Assembly: GCA_025602915.1 (NCBI GenBank)
Contig: JAHLJZ010000001.1
Span: forward strand, 682,001-746,000
DNA: 64,000 nt
Direction of reading: 5' to 3'
Source of the DNA: Paraphysoderma sedebokerense
Lineage: Eukaryota > Blastocladiomycota > Physodermatomycetes > Physodermatales > Physodermataceae
Positions within the stretch are counted from its first letter, which is position 1. Each line of letters opens with the position of its first letter. Positions 48,916-60,274 of this stretch are shown here, one piece after another. The notes under the pieces were generated by a model. That model was not told the origin of the DNA. It did no database searches and was given only the letters and a program-made list of their open reading frames with translations. Made by a program: the position numbers and the translations under genes.

Positions 48916-50606
48916 TTAAATAGAAACAGCACCTATTTTGATCTCCTCATTTGCATTCAATCGTGAGAAAACAAACATCGGCGACTTCTTTTTAACACTC
49001 TGATACCCAAGAATCATCGAAGGCGTCGTATGACCCCAAAAAATTTCTTTGACTGTAGCTTTGGTTAATTCACCATCCCACAAACGTCGACGACTGCTAT
49101 CATACCTGTCGGAGAACTCTTATCTCCATTTTCACCGTTCAGACAAGTGACTTTCCCGACCAACAGCCCTGCATTTTTTTCTTCTGTTAAGAACGGCGAA
49201 TCTATTATGCGCAACTGCAGTCAATACTATCTGCATTGATGGGGAAAGGCTGGTAGCTCCTACATGACACATACCACAAAAATTCCGGAGTGTCTCGAAT
49301 AAGCCAGACTGAGCATCTGCTTGAGACAACAGTTTATCTACGCATGATTTTGATATCAAAGCCCGCATTAAATGCTCGCCCGTTCCTAAAAGTGCCGCCC
49401 GAAGTGTAAGAACTAGAATGTAAAACAATCAAACTTCATAGCGAAAGCTCTACCGGTCGCGCTTACCCCAATTCCAGAGCTCGATAACGTTGGATCGACT
49501 GCCCAGCATCCTGTGCCGTACATTGCAGCCTATATGCGCATTAATACATGCAGCTTAAAGAAATGAAACCAGTCGAGGACTCACCTCCCCCACTCTTCCG
49601 GGAAATTTTAAGGAGATTCCGCCAGAACTCACTCCAGCAACCAAATTTGCTTTATGATCCATGCAAACTACACCGACCGTATCAAGCAATTCTTCCTCTA
49701 ACTTTGTGTTTTTTGCTCTCGGCGCTGCTGCAATCTCTTGTTCATTCTGCGTTTGCAATATGTGCATGTGGGACTTGTAACGACGTAACGACTCATCTGT
49801 AAGGGTAGAGACCATTAGGTTCAACAGTCTGAAAAAATGTACAGAAGAAGATGCAGCAACTGTCATACCGGTTATTAAATCAGATCCTTCGAGATCAAAT
49901 GTCTGGCAACCATTGTCGAGAGCCCACTTATGTGCACCGTCTCCAGAAAGGAATCTTTGATGAAATTAACACATGACTCGATGATGTAATCGTCCAAACA
50001 ACAATGAAATAAGCCATACATTGGTGGAATTCTACCTGCAGATAAGTAATGATTTCTACTGTTCTTCAGCAATTCTGCCGCGACGCTGATCGGATTCTTG
50101 ATTCCTTGACGGGCATCAAGTTAAAACGATAAATCAGTCTATTTAATCAGTTGTCGCTCACCTCGAACAGCACCGACAGCACCTACATATTGCGATGATT
50201 GTAAATATAATTTATTATAATTTATTTTTGCATGATATCTGAAGAGAAACTACATACCAAAAGCTCCATCGTCACCAGACATGATTGACGCATCGCACTC
50301 CACATACCCATCGAGATTTAAATTAGAACCGCAACCTGCATTCGTACATGGATCGTTCTAACTCGCAAAATGCACACTAATTAGAGTTGATAGGATGCAT
50401 GCTTCTTAGGTTTAAATCAGATGCCGAACCTCTAGTATTTCAATGGCGGCAACTGCGGCTTCTAGGGATGTCCGTCCGGACCGAAGAAGTTTCAGGGCAA
50501 CCTCGCAGGCCTTTTTAACAGCGGCCTTGTATTGATATTCCTTAGACTTGGAATGGTAGCCAGCCCCAACATGTACGGCAACGAATACGTCGTCTAATGA
50601 CACCAT
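48916..50606 (-). CDS. Taspase-1-like threonine aspartase (Ntn hydrolase)
   Basis: The start MVSLDDVFVAVHVGAGYHS at 50606 is the family's HxGAGxH entry. Then come CEVALKLLRSGRTSLEAAVAAIEILE, NDPCTNAGCGSNLNLDGYVECDA and GAVGAVRGIKNPI. The autoprocessing junction is LLDTVGVVCMDH, with the catalytic Thr after Asp, followed by [28 protein letters not shown]. The C-terminus matches taspase, not general asparaginases (WGHTTPSMILGY). Taspase-1 cleaves nuclear substrates after QLD-G sites in animals (MLL, TFIIA). The linker before the Thr is rich in charged residues, as expected. Several introns; it converges with the EI24 gene at a 77-bp gap. Confidence 0.9.
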
Positions 50607-50750
50607 GATATTGCGCAAAGAAAGCAGGCGGCAAGGCCTATTTCGGGCCCAAGCTATTGGTAGATTTGGCGCGCAGGGTAAATGAGTGATACGATTTCAT
50701 CAAATTTTAAAAAATATTTCGCTTCAAAAACATTTAAATTTATTAATCTA

Positions 50751-52130
50751 TCAAATTCCGTAGTGTTCTTCTAAGAAATCAACGATTGCTGGTACCGTTG
50801 TCAGGATGTTAAATCTCTTCCTTTCCCAATTTGACATGACATTTTCCAACATGTACATAATGTGATGATGGATGATATAAGGATGGGTACCATATTTAAC
50901 TGCCAGTTGTAAATAATCTGACACTGCGCTTAAAGGTGTAACGGAATGTCCTGCAAATAATGCTGGATTTTCAAGAAGACCTCTCGCCACCATCACCCCT
51001 GAGTAAAGTTAGTACTCACCCTGAAGTATGGAATGATAAACTACACTTACCGTCAACTTTGGTGGCAGCAACGGATGATTTGGCATCGTCCAGACTGAAG
51101 ATATTGCCATTTGCTATCACCGGCACCGAAACACTCTCCTTCACCTAGAGAAATTACCCAAAACGGTTAATCCAAAGCGCCATACACTTCTCCATTTTTC
51201 GTGACCGTACCAGCGTTATGGCTTCCAAGTCAACTGGCTCTGTTGACTTCTGCTTTCTTGTGCGACCATGAACAGCAATCCACTCCACACCGACGGCTTC
51301 AGCTCTCCTGGCAAATTCAACGGTTTCCCTAGGTTAATCGAGTCAGTGAATGATACAAGCAGTTGCGAAAGGTGTTAGAGCTGTACTTCAAATCAGAATG
51401 TATCCTAATCTTTATACTACAGGGTATATGTGATCCGACAATATCGGATCCAGAAGTCCTACTCCGAACTTGCCGTACCATATCTCGAACGAGATCGGGC
51501 TTCTCCATCAAAAAACTGCCGATTCGTTCTTGATACGCCCATTTCTGCCAGACATAATAAAAATTGAGTATATGATCACAGAGATAACTTTCAATCCATA
51601 ACTTACTTGAGGACAGCCGCAATTTATATCAATTCCATTCACAAATGGCGCTACCATTTCAGCAGCATCGGCCAGATCATTTGCATTAGAGGCGGCGAAT
51701 TGAATGATAACTGGATTATCATCTATAATTAATCAATTGGATGAGCAAATATAGTCATTGTGATTGTATGAATGAAGTAGTATACATTTGTTTGTTAAAA
51801 ATTCACAATCCCGTGCTAAGGGTGAATTCTGTATTCAAGTTAAATTTAGGGAATTCTCTGCGATTTTGCAGAATTTGAACCAACCTTGAAGACATCAGCC
51901 AAAATCATTGGAGTAAAGCAGATATCTGTATTATACTTTCGTACTAGCTCTCTAAATGCAAGTTTCGAATATCGAACCTAAACGCACTGTTAAGATGTCG
52001 ATTATATTTCTGTATAATCAGAGTGAAAAGGCCTCACCATTGGCGCACACATCTTGACGAAATCGCCTTCTTCCCTCTTCACAGAGAAAAGTTTGACTGG
52101 TGATGGTCGGGGACCGTAAGGGCTACTCAT
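50751..52130 (-). CDS. DUS4: tRNA-dihydrouridine synthase, DUS4 type
   Basis: A flavin enzyme that reduces uridine 20a/20b in tRNA. The start MSSPYGPRPSPVKLF is at 52130. The FMN-barrel motifs are CAPMVRYSKLAFRELVRKY, FTPMILADVF, NPVIIQFAAN, GIDINCGCPQKWAY (catalytic Cys), SIKIRIHSDL, WIAVHGRTRKQ, PVIANGNIFSLDDA and DGVMVARGLLENPALF. The motif set and the length (about 330 residues) agree with DUS4, not DUS1-3; there is no zinc-finger extension as in DUS3. The stop is TGA at 50753-50751, showing ordinary use of TGA in this genome. It is divergent from CDC123. Confidence 0.93.
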
Positions 52131-52340
52131 ACTATGGCTAAATTTAATATAAATAAATAAGGTGGAAATTATTGAATCTCGGGATGTTCAAACTCTTCTG
52201 CCTGTCGAGTAAATTCAGCCACGCCTTTTTTTTTCGACTCATGCCAATCCGCAATACCTTTATCATAAATTTCATTAATACTAAACACTTCAACCCCTTC
52301 CTCTTTGCGCCGCTATTGTCAATCCTACGTTAGCATAACA

Positions 52341-53668
52341 ATGGTTTCCACCGATCATGACCCATCATCGCTTCAAATGAATGAATTTCCTGTTATTACT
52401 CGCTCAGATGTCTTGAATTGTTCTTTCTCTGCCTGGTACGACAAGTTTAAAGGCCATACGATTAAGTCTCGAATTGTAAAGCCGCTTTCAAACGAATTCA
52501 TTCAGTATTTATTGGCTGATGGAGTTATGCTACCGTTGGATCCGTATGACGTTAACTTCCTTGTCAATGGCATTGCCATGTGATTGACCGATAACGGAAT
52601 GTAGGAACGGCAATCAACAACAGCCATATGTCACTGAAATTGATGACTCTTCGGAAACCAATGTAGATTGGGACGAAGACGATGATGAGGTAATCTTTTA
52701 GGTTCGATGCTCTCGGAATTGCCCTTGTATTGATCATTTCATCGACTGTCAAGGTGGAGGCCCCGTCTTTTCCCGATTTGGAGCACCAAATTGAAGCAGC
52801 GATAAGGGAATTAGGCGGTGCCGTTTTTCCAAAAATGAATTGGAGTTCTCCGAAGGATGCGTCTTGGATAACACTTGGAAGTACTTTAAAATGCCAGAAC
52901 TCGGTCGACATATTTTTATTACTCAAGAGTTCAGATTTTATCGTGCATGACTTGGAACATGCTTTCGACAGTACTACGGAAGTTGAGAGCGAAGCACAAT
53001 CGAGTGAAGGTTTAGAATACGAATTGGTTCTTAGAAAATGGTACGAGTTGTCCCCGTCCATGGAATTTCGGTGTTTCATTCGAGATCATGTTCTCCTGGG
53101 TACGTGAACTTCGTATGTTATTCACTGGCATAATATCGGTTTCAACTGACAAATTTGCACGCAGCCATTAGTCAAAGAGATTCTTCAAATTATTACTCCT
53201 TTCTACAGGAGATTCGCGACGATATCGAGTCAGCCATTTCCGAATTCTTCCTCAGGCAAGTGAGAGGCAAATTTTCTAACGCAAACTGTAAGTTTTTTGA
53301 TATATGCGTCGCCATACAATACAAATTGCGGACTAATATATAATCTCACAGATGTATTTGATGTATACGTGAACAGATCTACTTTGAAAGTCGTCATTGT
53401 GGATTTCAATCCATTCAGCGTAGAAACAGACGCCCTTCTTTATTCTTGGCCTGAAATACTCCAAATGTCAACTGCTCCCTGTCGTCCTCTTCTCCGCATC
53501 GTTGAAAGTCAGATGGAGGCCTCCCAATCCACGGCGCCTGCGTTCACAGCTAATCGGCTCCCAATGGACGTTATTGATTTGTCCAATGGAAGAGATATTG
53601 CTGACTTCGCGAAGAGATTTGACGAAGAGCTTAGACTTGCGGCAGATCTGAATCGTAATAAATCATAA
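52341..53668 (+). CDS. CDC123: Cell division cycle protein 123 (eIF2 assembly chaperone)
   Basis: The start MVSTDHDPSSLQ at 52341 is followed by SAWYDKFKGHTIKSRIV. Exons then encode PSFPDLEHQIEAAIRELGGAVFPKMNWSSPKDASWI in separate pieces (key parts GGAVFPKMNWSSPKDA), LRKWYELSPSMEFRCFIRDH, AISQRDSSNYYSFL and VVIVDFNPFS. These are the ATP-grasp core of D123/Cdc123, which assembles the eIF2 alpha-beta-gamma heterotrimer. The acidic stretch WDEDDDE after the first exons is typical. Four or more short introns. The 52130-52341 interval is a divergent promoter shared with DUS4. Confidence 0.93.
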
Positions 53669-53780
53669 ATATTATTTGTAAAATCATTGCCTTCTCGTAG
53701 GTATCCGTCCATCCTGGTGTTGCCTTAGCAACGCGTTGTAAACAGTGGTGAGATCAGTCCCAACGCATCAGAGTATTGAT

Positions 53781-55101
53781 ATGTTGGCCATGTCTTTATC
53801 CAGACCTATTCTGAACTGCCGCCGTTTTAAGAACTATAATTTGCTTTATTCCCAATGTTATCGCACTCATAATGTTGTTCACAGAATACCGAATTTGAGC
53901 AAACCGTCATCCTTGGTTTCCGCACGATCGATTTCCAACTCTTCTTCCAATCCGACCTCGTCCACAGATGTCTCTATCACCTCTACGCAACTGGAGTTGC
54001 CTCCATCAATTCCACCTGTTGAGACTTTCAATCTCAGTCCGGTAGATATGATGCAATATCTTTTGGAAACGGTCCATCACCTTCCGTTGCTTGAATCGTC
54101 TTGGTTCATGACGATCGCTGCCACAACGCTACTATTCCGAACTTTGTTCTCATTTCCAACAGCTGTGTATCAAGAGCGCACCCGTATGAAAATGCGGTTG
54201 GTTGCACCCATTATAAACAACTATTCAGAACGTATGAAACACCAAATTGCTCGAGATTGCAAGAAGGAAGGGAAGGAGTATAAAGAATTCATAGACAAAT
54301 ATCGGCGAGAGGTATGACTTCAGTATATCCGGTTTTTGGCGTCGAATATTCGTGAGTAGTAACCGTTTTCTTAGCATAACATAATTGTTTCTCAAGTTCT
54401 CGATCGGTACAACATACGGCCATTCCTGGCCGCAGCGTTTACGCTAACACAGGCTCCGTTTTGGATAGCAACATCATTTGCCATTCAGAAGATGGCTGCA
54501 TATCCGCCCTCAATACCACCAATGCTACCCGTTGATGGATTCATTACAGGGGGCGCCTTATGGTTCACTGATTTAACGATGCCTGATGCTACATTCATTA
54601 TTCCAGTCGCAACTGGATTCGTTTACCTATATAATATTCAGGTGGGTGATCATATATAGGTTAGCCTATATTTTTCGGAATCTAATTCTTAGCTCTATAG
54701 AAAAGTTACAGTGAATCTCATCGCAAAGGTTTCAAACATGCCGTGGTTAAAAATATTCTTAGACTTGGTACCGTTTTCATTACGTACATCTCTATCCATG
54801 CACCAGTGGTAAATTCTCGATTTTGCTTCTTGGCAATATTTGCGTTCCACAATAGTCTGATGTTGCTTTATTTTTATTTTACTGCAAGGCTTTGCCATTG
54901 TACTGGCTTACTTCTGGGGCTTACACAACATTTCAAAATTGGGCCCTCAATCGACCGACTGCTCGAAGAATACTTAACTTAAATTTGCCTGTATTTCCTG
55001 CGGAGCTAACGAAAGCTGAACAGCAGGAATTGCCGGATGAAGTTGTAGCATATGTGCTTGATTCTGAAAAAAGAAAGAAAAATAGCAAGGACAGCAGTTA
55101 A
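53781..55101 (+). CDS. Mitochondrial membrane insertase, COX18/Oxa1 family
   Basis: The ATG at 53781 (MLAMSLSRPILNCRRFKN) opens a basic, hydroxylated presequence. The insertase core contains TIAATTLLFRTLFSFPTAVYQERTRMKMRL, AQAPFWIATSFAIQKMA and the hydrophobic hairpins typical of YidC/Oxa1/Alb3. The late block PLYWLTSGAYTTFQNWALNRP is the signature of COX18 rather than OXA1. The tail is Lys-rich. COX18 exports the C-terminal tail of cytochrome oxidase subunit 2. The first intron ends at a TTAG acceptor so that HNIIVSQVLDRYNIRPFL continues in frame. Roughly 350 residues. Confidence 0.85.
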
Positions 55102-55799
55102 TGCAAGCAATGTTTGGATATTATTAAATACAATTCTATTTATATATTTGTCCCTAGTCGTAACTGCGACAAGTCCTCCGCACAATGCGATATGTCTAGT
55201 CCCTCGTCAACTTTGTTGCTCAGTCATATTAATCGATTTGTAGTTTATATGTATTCTCCTCGAGCCTTTGTTCCACTTCAGTTTTCAATAACTGCACAAA
55301 CCCCCCGTCAATGAATAAATGTTCGTCATCCAAATCTTCAATGATGAATTTGTATTGTTCGTTCAAATGGAGAATAATCTTTTAGAAAAGAAAATCAGTG
55401 GCGATCGCCGCAGAACTTCAACACAGAAGGAATGTCTAACCTGTTTAACTGTTGGATCGCTATTGTGGTGTGTTGAGGGAAGCGGACGGTTAGCTCAGAG
55501 GAATAAAAGAAAGTGGACGAATAACATATTCCAACCATGTAACCAAAACTCCTTTGACAGCCTTCACCATACTGCAAATCAGAGAAAGTTTTGAGTCCTG
55601 GCAGTTTAGATGAGGGCCAGAGCAGCCATGATTGTAAACATTGGAGGCCGGATGTCCAACAATATGACGTCACCTCGTACCATTAACGACTTCTGGAAAT
55701 CTTGCGAGAATCGAAACAAGTCTGCCAAATTGGAATTTTGGGCTACGTTTATTTAAGACCATCGTCGACATTCGACTTTATTGCACCATCGTCCGAATC
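55102..55799. promoter_or_regulatory. Intergenic region upstream of CSC1-like gene
   Basis: This 698-bp gap contains overlapping short frames on both strands, without domains. A perfect CRE, TGACGTCA, lies at 55665-55672, about 130 bp before the CSC1-like ATG. Confidence 0.4.
55665..55672. promoter_or_regulatory. CRE palindrome TGACGTCA upstream of CSC1-like gene
   Basis: A perfect CRE lies about 130 bp upstream of the start codon at 55800. Confidence 0.45.
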
Positions 55800-58706
55800 A
55801 TGTCGACATCCGTACCCGGCGATATCCAGTATCAGGCCGCCCACAGTGCTGGCTTTTTCGCTCAATTGACTCTGCAGAGCATAGTTTTTGTGGTGTCTTT
55901 CGTCGCTTTTTGTATAGCAAAGAACGCTTGGGCTAACATTTATCAGCCCAGAAGGAATTTAAAAAAGTTTGTTGTCGTTTCGATCCTCGGCACTTATAAG
56001 TCTTTCTGATCTTATTCCGTGTCTTAGGGGCAAACCGCCAGTATTAAAGAAAAATTGGTTATCATGGATCACAGATGTGTATCGAGTCGACGAAGATTTC
56101 ATACTTGAAAACTGTGGATTAGATGCAGTTGTTTTTTTGCGATTTATCAAATTTGGAGTTCTCTTCTTCGCATTCGCTACTTTCTGGGGAGTCATAGGTA
56201 AACGTGAAAGATACGGTAGTATTGATGCACCACTTTACTGACGACAACATCGACTATAGTGATCATTCCAATTCATATATCTGCTAGTTCAGATATTCCA
56301 CCAGAAAGACTGCAATCTCCCCCTTCATTGTTAAGTATCGACAATGTACCGGATGGATCTCCATTCCTCACAACGCACGCTGTTTTTACATGGATATTCT
56401 CTGTGACCATTTTCTATCTCCTTCATCGAACATTAAAATCAGCTATAGATCTACGATATCGATTTTTCTTGGAGAATTACCGCGGAATACACACACGATC
56501 GGTGATGGTGACAGACATTCCAGATGAATTCAAGTCTGAAAATCTGCTGAAGGCATTCTTCAATGAAATGGGCATTGGTCCAGTCGAAGAGGCGGTCCTT
56601 GTCAGGCATGTGAAAGCTTTGGGAAAGATGGTGACAAACAGAGCGCAAAAACTAAAAGAGTGCGAAGATCTCGCCGTATCCATAATGGGAAATCCTCCTC
56701 GTTGTGAACGGGTAGAGGACATCATGAATATGACAGAGAACAATTTATCGATGCCGTCTGCGATGCCTTCGCTAGAAAACGTTCAAGACAACCAAATTGT
56801 AAATGGAAATCATTTAATGGAAACAGAAGTGAGGTCAACCAAAGCTCATGGGATTAAGGAACGCATACAAAGTTGGAATTCCTGGAGGAAATTAAGTACA
56901 GATAACAAACTAGCCTACAGTTGGCGGAGATTCCGTAGTTACGATGATTTGGTTCAGAGATATCGTCATGAAAATTTAGTAGGAAGTAAGACTTCAACTG
57001 CCTTCGTCGTCTTTCGGGATCATTCTTCAGCCGTGAGTTATATTATCTCTGCCTTCCTCAATTCTTTTCTTACTGACCTCTTTGTCTATAGGCGATCGCC
57101 TCCCAGATACTAATATCATCCAAACCAACCCTTCTTCATACAGTGTACGCTCCAGAACCGCGAGATGTTCTTTGGTCTCACACCGCATTATCACCAACGC
57201 AACTCAAGCTACGACGACTTGTCGCAGTTGCTTTACTTGTTGTCTTAGTTTTTTTCTGGGCTATTCCGGTCGCTTTCTTTGCCTCTTTCCTAAGTTTGGA
57301 TAAATTAGCGAAAGCGCTACCCTTCTTAGAAGATGTATTGGAGTGGAGTCCCTTTGTCAGAGGCATGATCGAGGGTGTATTACCGACTCTGGCTGTCACG
57401 GTACGATTATGTTATTGAATTGTAGTTGTAGTTAGTTACTAACTTCAGTTTCATATCAGATTTTCTTTTCTATTTTGCCGATTCTGTTAGATGGTAAACA
57501 TGTTCAATGTTCATCTAAAACGACTGATTCTGACATATATTTCCTTTTCAGTTATCTCCAATTTACAAGGGTACAAATCCTACAGTGAGACGTCTCTGTC
57601 TTCGCTTAACAAGCATTTTTATTTTTTGCTGTTCAACGTTCTGTTGGGTGAGTACATGATATTGACCAACCGAACAATTGCCAGTCTGCCCTGACTTTTT
57701 ATTTCAGTCTTTACGGTAGCTGGAACAATTTTTCAATCTGTCTCGGCAATTATTAAGTCTCCGACCGAAATCGTTGACATTCTGGCATCATCTCTGCCTC
57801 AAGTTGGGGTAAGTTGAGTAATTTTATCATTCCATCCAAAAAAAGTGGACGTTAAGTGACACTGGCGATCTTCCACACCAGCCATTTTTTGTCAATTATA
57901 TGATTCTGCATTCGTTAGGAGTATTGCCCCTCTCTTTCCTGAGATTGGGCGAGATCATAGTCATAAATTTCAAGAGACGTATCCTTTGTCGAACTCCGCG
58001 ATATTACGCCGATATAATGACCCCTCCTGATTTACAATTCTCTCGTATCGCTCCGATTGTCGTGCTCCTCTTCGTCATTGGGCTGACTTATTCAAATATC
58101 ACTCCACTTATTCTTCCCTTTACCCTACTTTATTTCATCATGTCGTACTTCTATCACAAGTATTGTTTCCTTTATGTCTTCGTCCAAAAATACGAAACAA
58201 CCGGCTGGATTCTGATCATGGCAATTCGGTATATTCTGGTCGGCACATTCATTTTCCAGTTACTCATGATCGGTATTCTTTCTTTGAAACTTGCTTTCGC
58301 CCAAAGTATTTCGATCATTCCGTTGCTTTTTCTTACTGGTATTGTAGCATTATATTTTCATCGCACATATGATAAGCGCGCCTGGAATGTCCCGGCCGAT
58401 ATATTTAAGGATTTGAATCAAGTGGATAATTTAGTTTTAGAACAGAAAAGAGGCCAAAGAAAAGTCTATGGAGATGAAGAAACCGGGGTGGGCAGTTGTA
58501 GCAGAATGCAGACTATGGACATCGAGATGGGATCGGAAGAGTCAGTAGGAAGTGATGATTATGTTGGGGAGTATGATCCGTTGACTGATTTCAAGGAACC
58601 CCAACTTCAGTTGGGAGGGGTTTTGAGTACTAGGATGGCAAGCTATCAACACCCGTACTTAGTAGGACGTCTACCTCAGCTGTGGCTACCCTCGGCTAGG
58701 AGATAG
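55800..58706 (+). CDS. Calcium-permeable osmosensitive channel, CSC1/OSCA/TMEM63 family
   Basis: A multi-pass plasma- or organelle-membrane channel. The start is MSTSVPGDIQYQAAHSAGFF at 55800. The family order is: first helix (LTLQSIVFVVSFVAFCIA), the LSWI..VYRVDEDFILENCGLDAVVFLRF block, and further helices. A long cytosolic region follows with HTRSVMVTDIP and STAFVVFRDHSSA, then APEPRDVLWSHTALSP and the pore region (LQGYKSYSETSLSSL, FNVLLV, PFFVNYMILHSL). Late helices follow the YFYHKYCFLYVFVQKYE block. The C-terminus is acidic. Family members open with osmotic or mechanical stress. Introns near 57400-57900 are placed to keep the reading phase. Confidence 0.92.
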
Positions 58707-58799
58707 TTAGGATAATTGTTTTGAAAGTGAATATCTTATTTACGATAAATTACAAATCGTTTTTATTGATCTCATTGGTGCTGTGACTAAATCCTACAA

Positions 58800-60161
58800 C
58801 TACTCGTCATATTTTGTTTTCCACACCCAGGTCAGGTTAGGTTCTGAATATCCATTTTTAAGCGCCATCCTGTAGTATCTCGCAGCTCTCTTCTTAATAT
58901 TCTTTGAAAGGAAGTGTCGGCCACATTCGACCTGGGCATCTACTTCTCCCAAGTTAGCAGCGAACTCCAAAATGTCGAATGCTAATTGCGGATTCTTCTC
59001 CACACCCCAACCGTACCTAAATGAAGGTGATAATTCATAAAGAATTAGAGACAATGTTTGCCGATGAGATGGTGGATACAATGTCCACGGTCCATGTCGA
59101 TACATTGTCGGTACTGTAGTTGGTGAGTTAGGGGCTGAGGTCGCAATCAATGCCGAGAAACTCGTTTTCATCGCGTAATAAAGATACACATAAGATGCTT
59201 CCACATCAGGTTGTACTCCCCATCCATGCCTCAGACTCATTCCATACAAGAATATCGGTAATGCTTGATGTGTCATTTTAGTAGGATCTACATTTTTGCC
59301 TGCTGTGGTATTAGCGGTCGGTGGCGAAGAAGATGGGTAAACGGAATGATTGAGGTAATGAAAAGACAATTGATATTGCCCTTGTTCATGAGCCACTAAA
59401 GCCAGCGTAAGATAATGCTCTGTAGACTGTGACAAGTTCTGAGAACACACTGAGCAAATCGGCTCTTGCGATTCGTGATTTTCGGGAATCGGAGGAATGG
59501 AATTAATCGATGGTTTCATGAGCACCGGGGATACCGGATATACTTGATTAGAAGCATCATCTACTATATACGTCTTTCCTTTAAACAACTGATCTAATGT
59601 GGACAAAGAGGGTTTCGAGGTGGGGTCAATTGAGCGACTAGTTATCGTTCTTAATAGGTTTCTCCCCTTTGTATTCTTCGACGGATTACTACGCTGCTGA
59701 GCAAGAGACGGCGACAAGAGATTTAAAACTTTTTCGAACGATGCAACATCCAAGGTTGTATCCTCATGAAGCGATTGCAGTATTCCAGAGGCCAACAATT
59801 CTGCCCTCAGTGGGGATAATTTTGTTGCTTTTTTAGGGAACATTGACTTGAGTTTTTGAACTAAATTTGTCAATGCTTGAGAGCGATGAATATCATTAGT
59901 CGTCTCGTTTGGAGAATCTGACGTCGCAGCATTATCGGAATGGGCGATTGCAGGGAATCGATGGACTGAGCTCTCGCTTACCGAACCCGGAGATGACGCA
60001 CCTTCCATTCGTACGCTTGAGGAACTGCCAATATCTGTTTGCATGAGTGCGACAGTTAAGGCCATAGTATATAAAATGAGACTTTGAGCGGCGGAAGTGA
60101 AAAAAAAAAGTGTTGCGGAAAGCAGTTGAACGATCGAAGCATAGCTCTGGCCGTGAGCCAT
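58800..60161 (-). CDS. SEL1-repeat (HCP-like) protein
   Basis: This is an intronless frame. The first 230 residues are low-complexity Ser/Pro/Thr. SEL1-type helical repeats follow in the C-terminal half (LSFHYLNHSVYP, FLYGMSLRHGWGVQPDVEASYVYLYYAM, FRYGWGVEKNPQLAFDILEFAANLG, DAQVECGRHFL, AARYYRMALKNGYSE). The end NLTWVWKTKYDE resembles fungal HCP-like regulators such as S. pombe Nif1. The start could be the ATG at 60161 or the one at 60065; the region between codes for a hydrophobic segment interrupted by a poly-T run, so the later start is possible. It probably acts as an adaptor; function unknown. Confidence 0.7.
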   Translation of the reverse strand: MAHGQSYASIVQLLSATLFFFTSAAQSLILYTMALTVALMQTDIGSSSSVRMEGASSPGSVSESSVHRFPAIAHSDNAATSDSPNETTNDIHRSQALTNLVQKLKSMFPKKATKLSPLRAELLASGILQSLHEDTTLDVASFEKVLNLLSPSLAQQRSNPSKNTKGRNLLRTITSRSIDPTSKPSLSTLDQLFKGKTYIVDDASNQVYPVSPVLMKPSINSIPPIPENHESQEPICSVCSQNLSQSTEHYLTLALVAHEQGQYQLSFHYLNHSVYPSSSPPTANTTAGKNVDPTKMTHQALPIFLYGMSLRHGWGVQPDVEASYVYLYYAMKTSFSALIATSAPNSPTTVPTMYRHGPWTLYPPSHRQTLSLILYELSPSFRYGWGVEKNPQLAFDILEFAANLGEVDAQVECGRHFLSKNIKKRAARYYRMALKNGYSEPNLTWVWKTKYDE

Positions 60162-60274
60162 GTATCTAAAAATAAGAAAGTGTCGCGCTGGCGTGTCGTC
60201 ACGATGAGCTTGACGATGATTCGAGGAGTTTCCTCTCAAGCCAAAACTTTTGGTCAACGATGTACAAAGTTATT

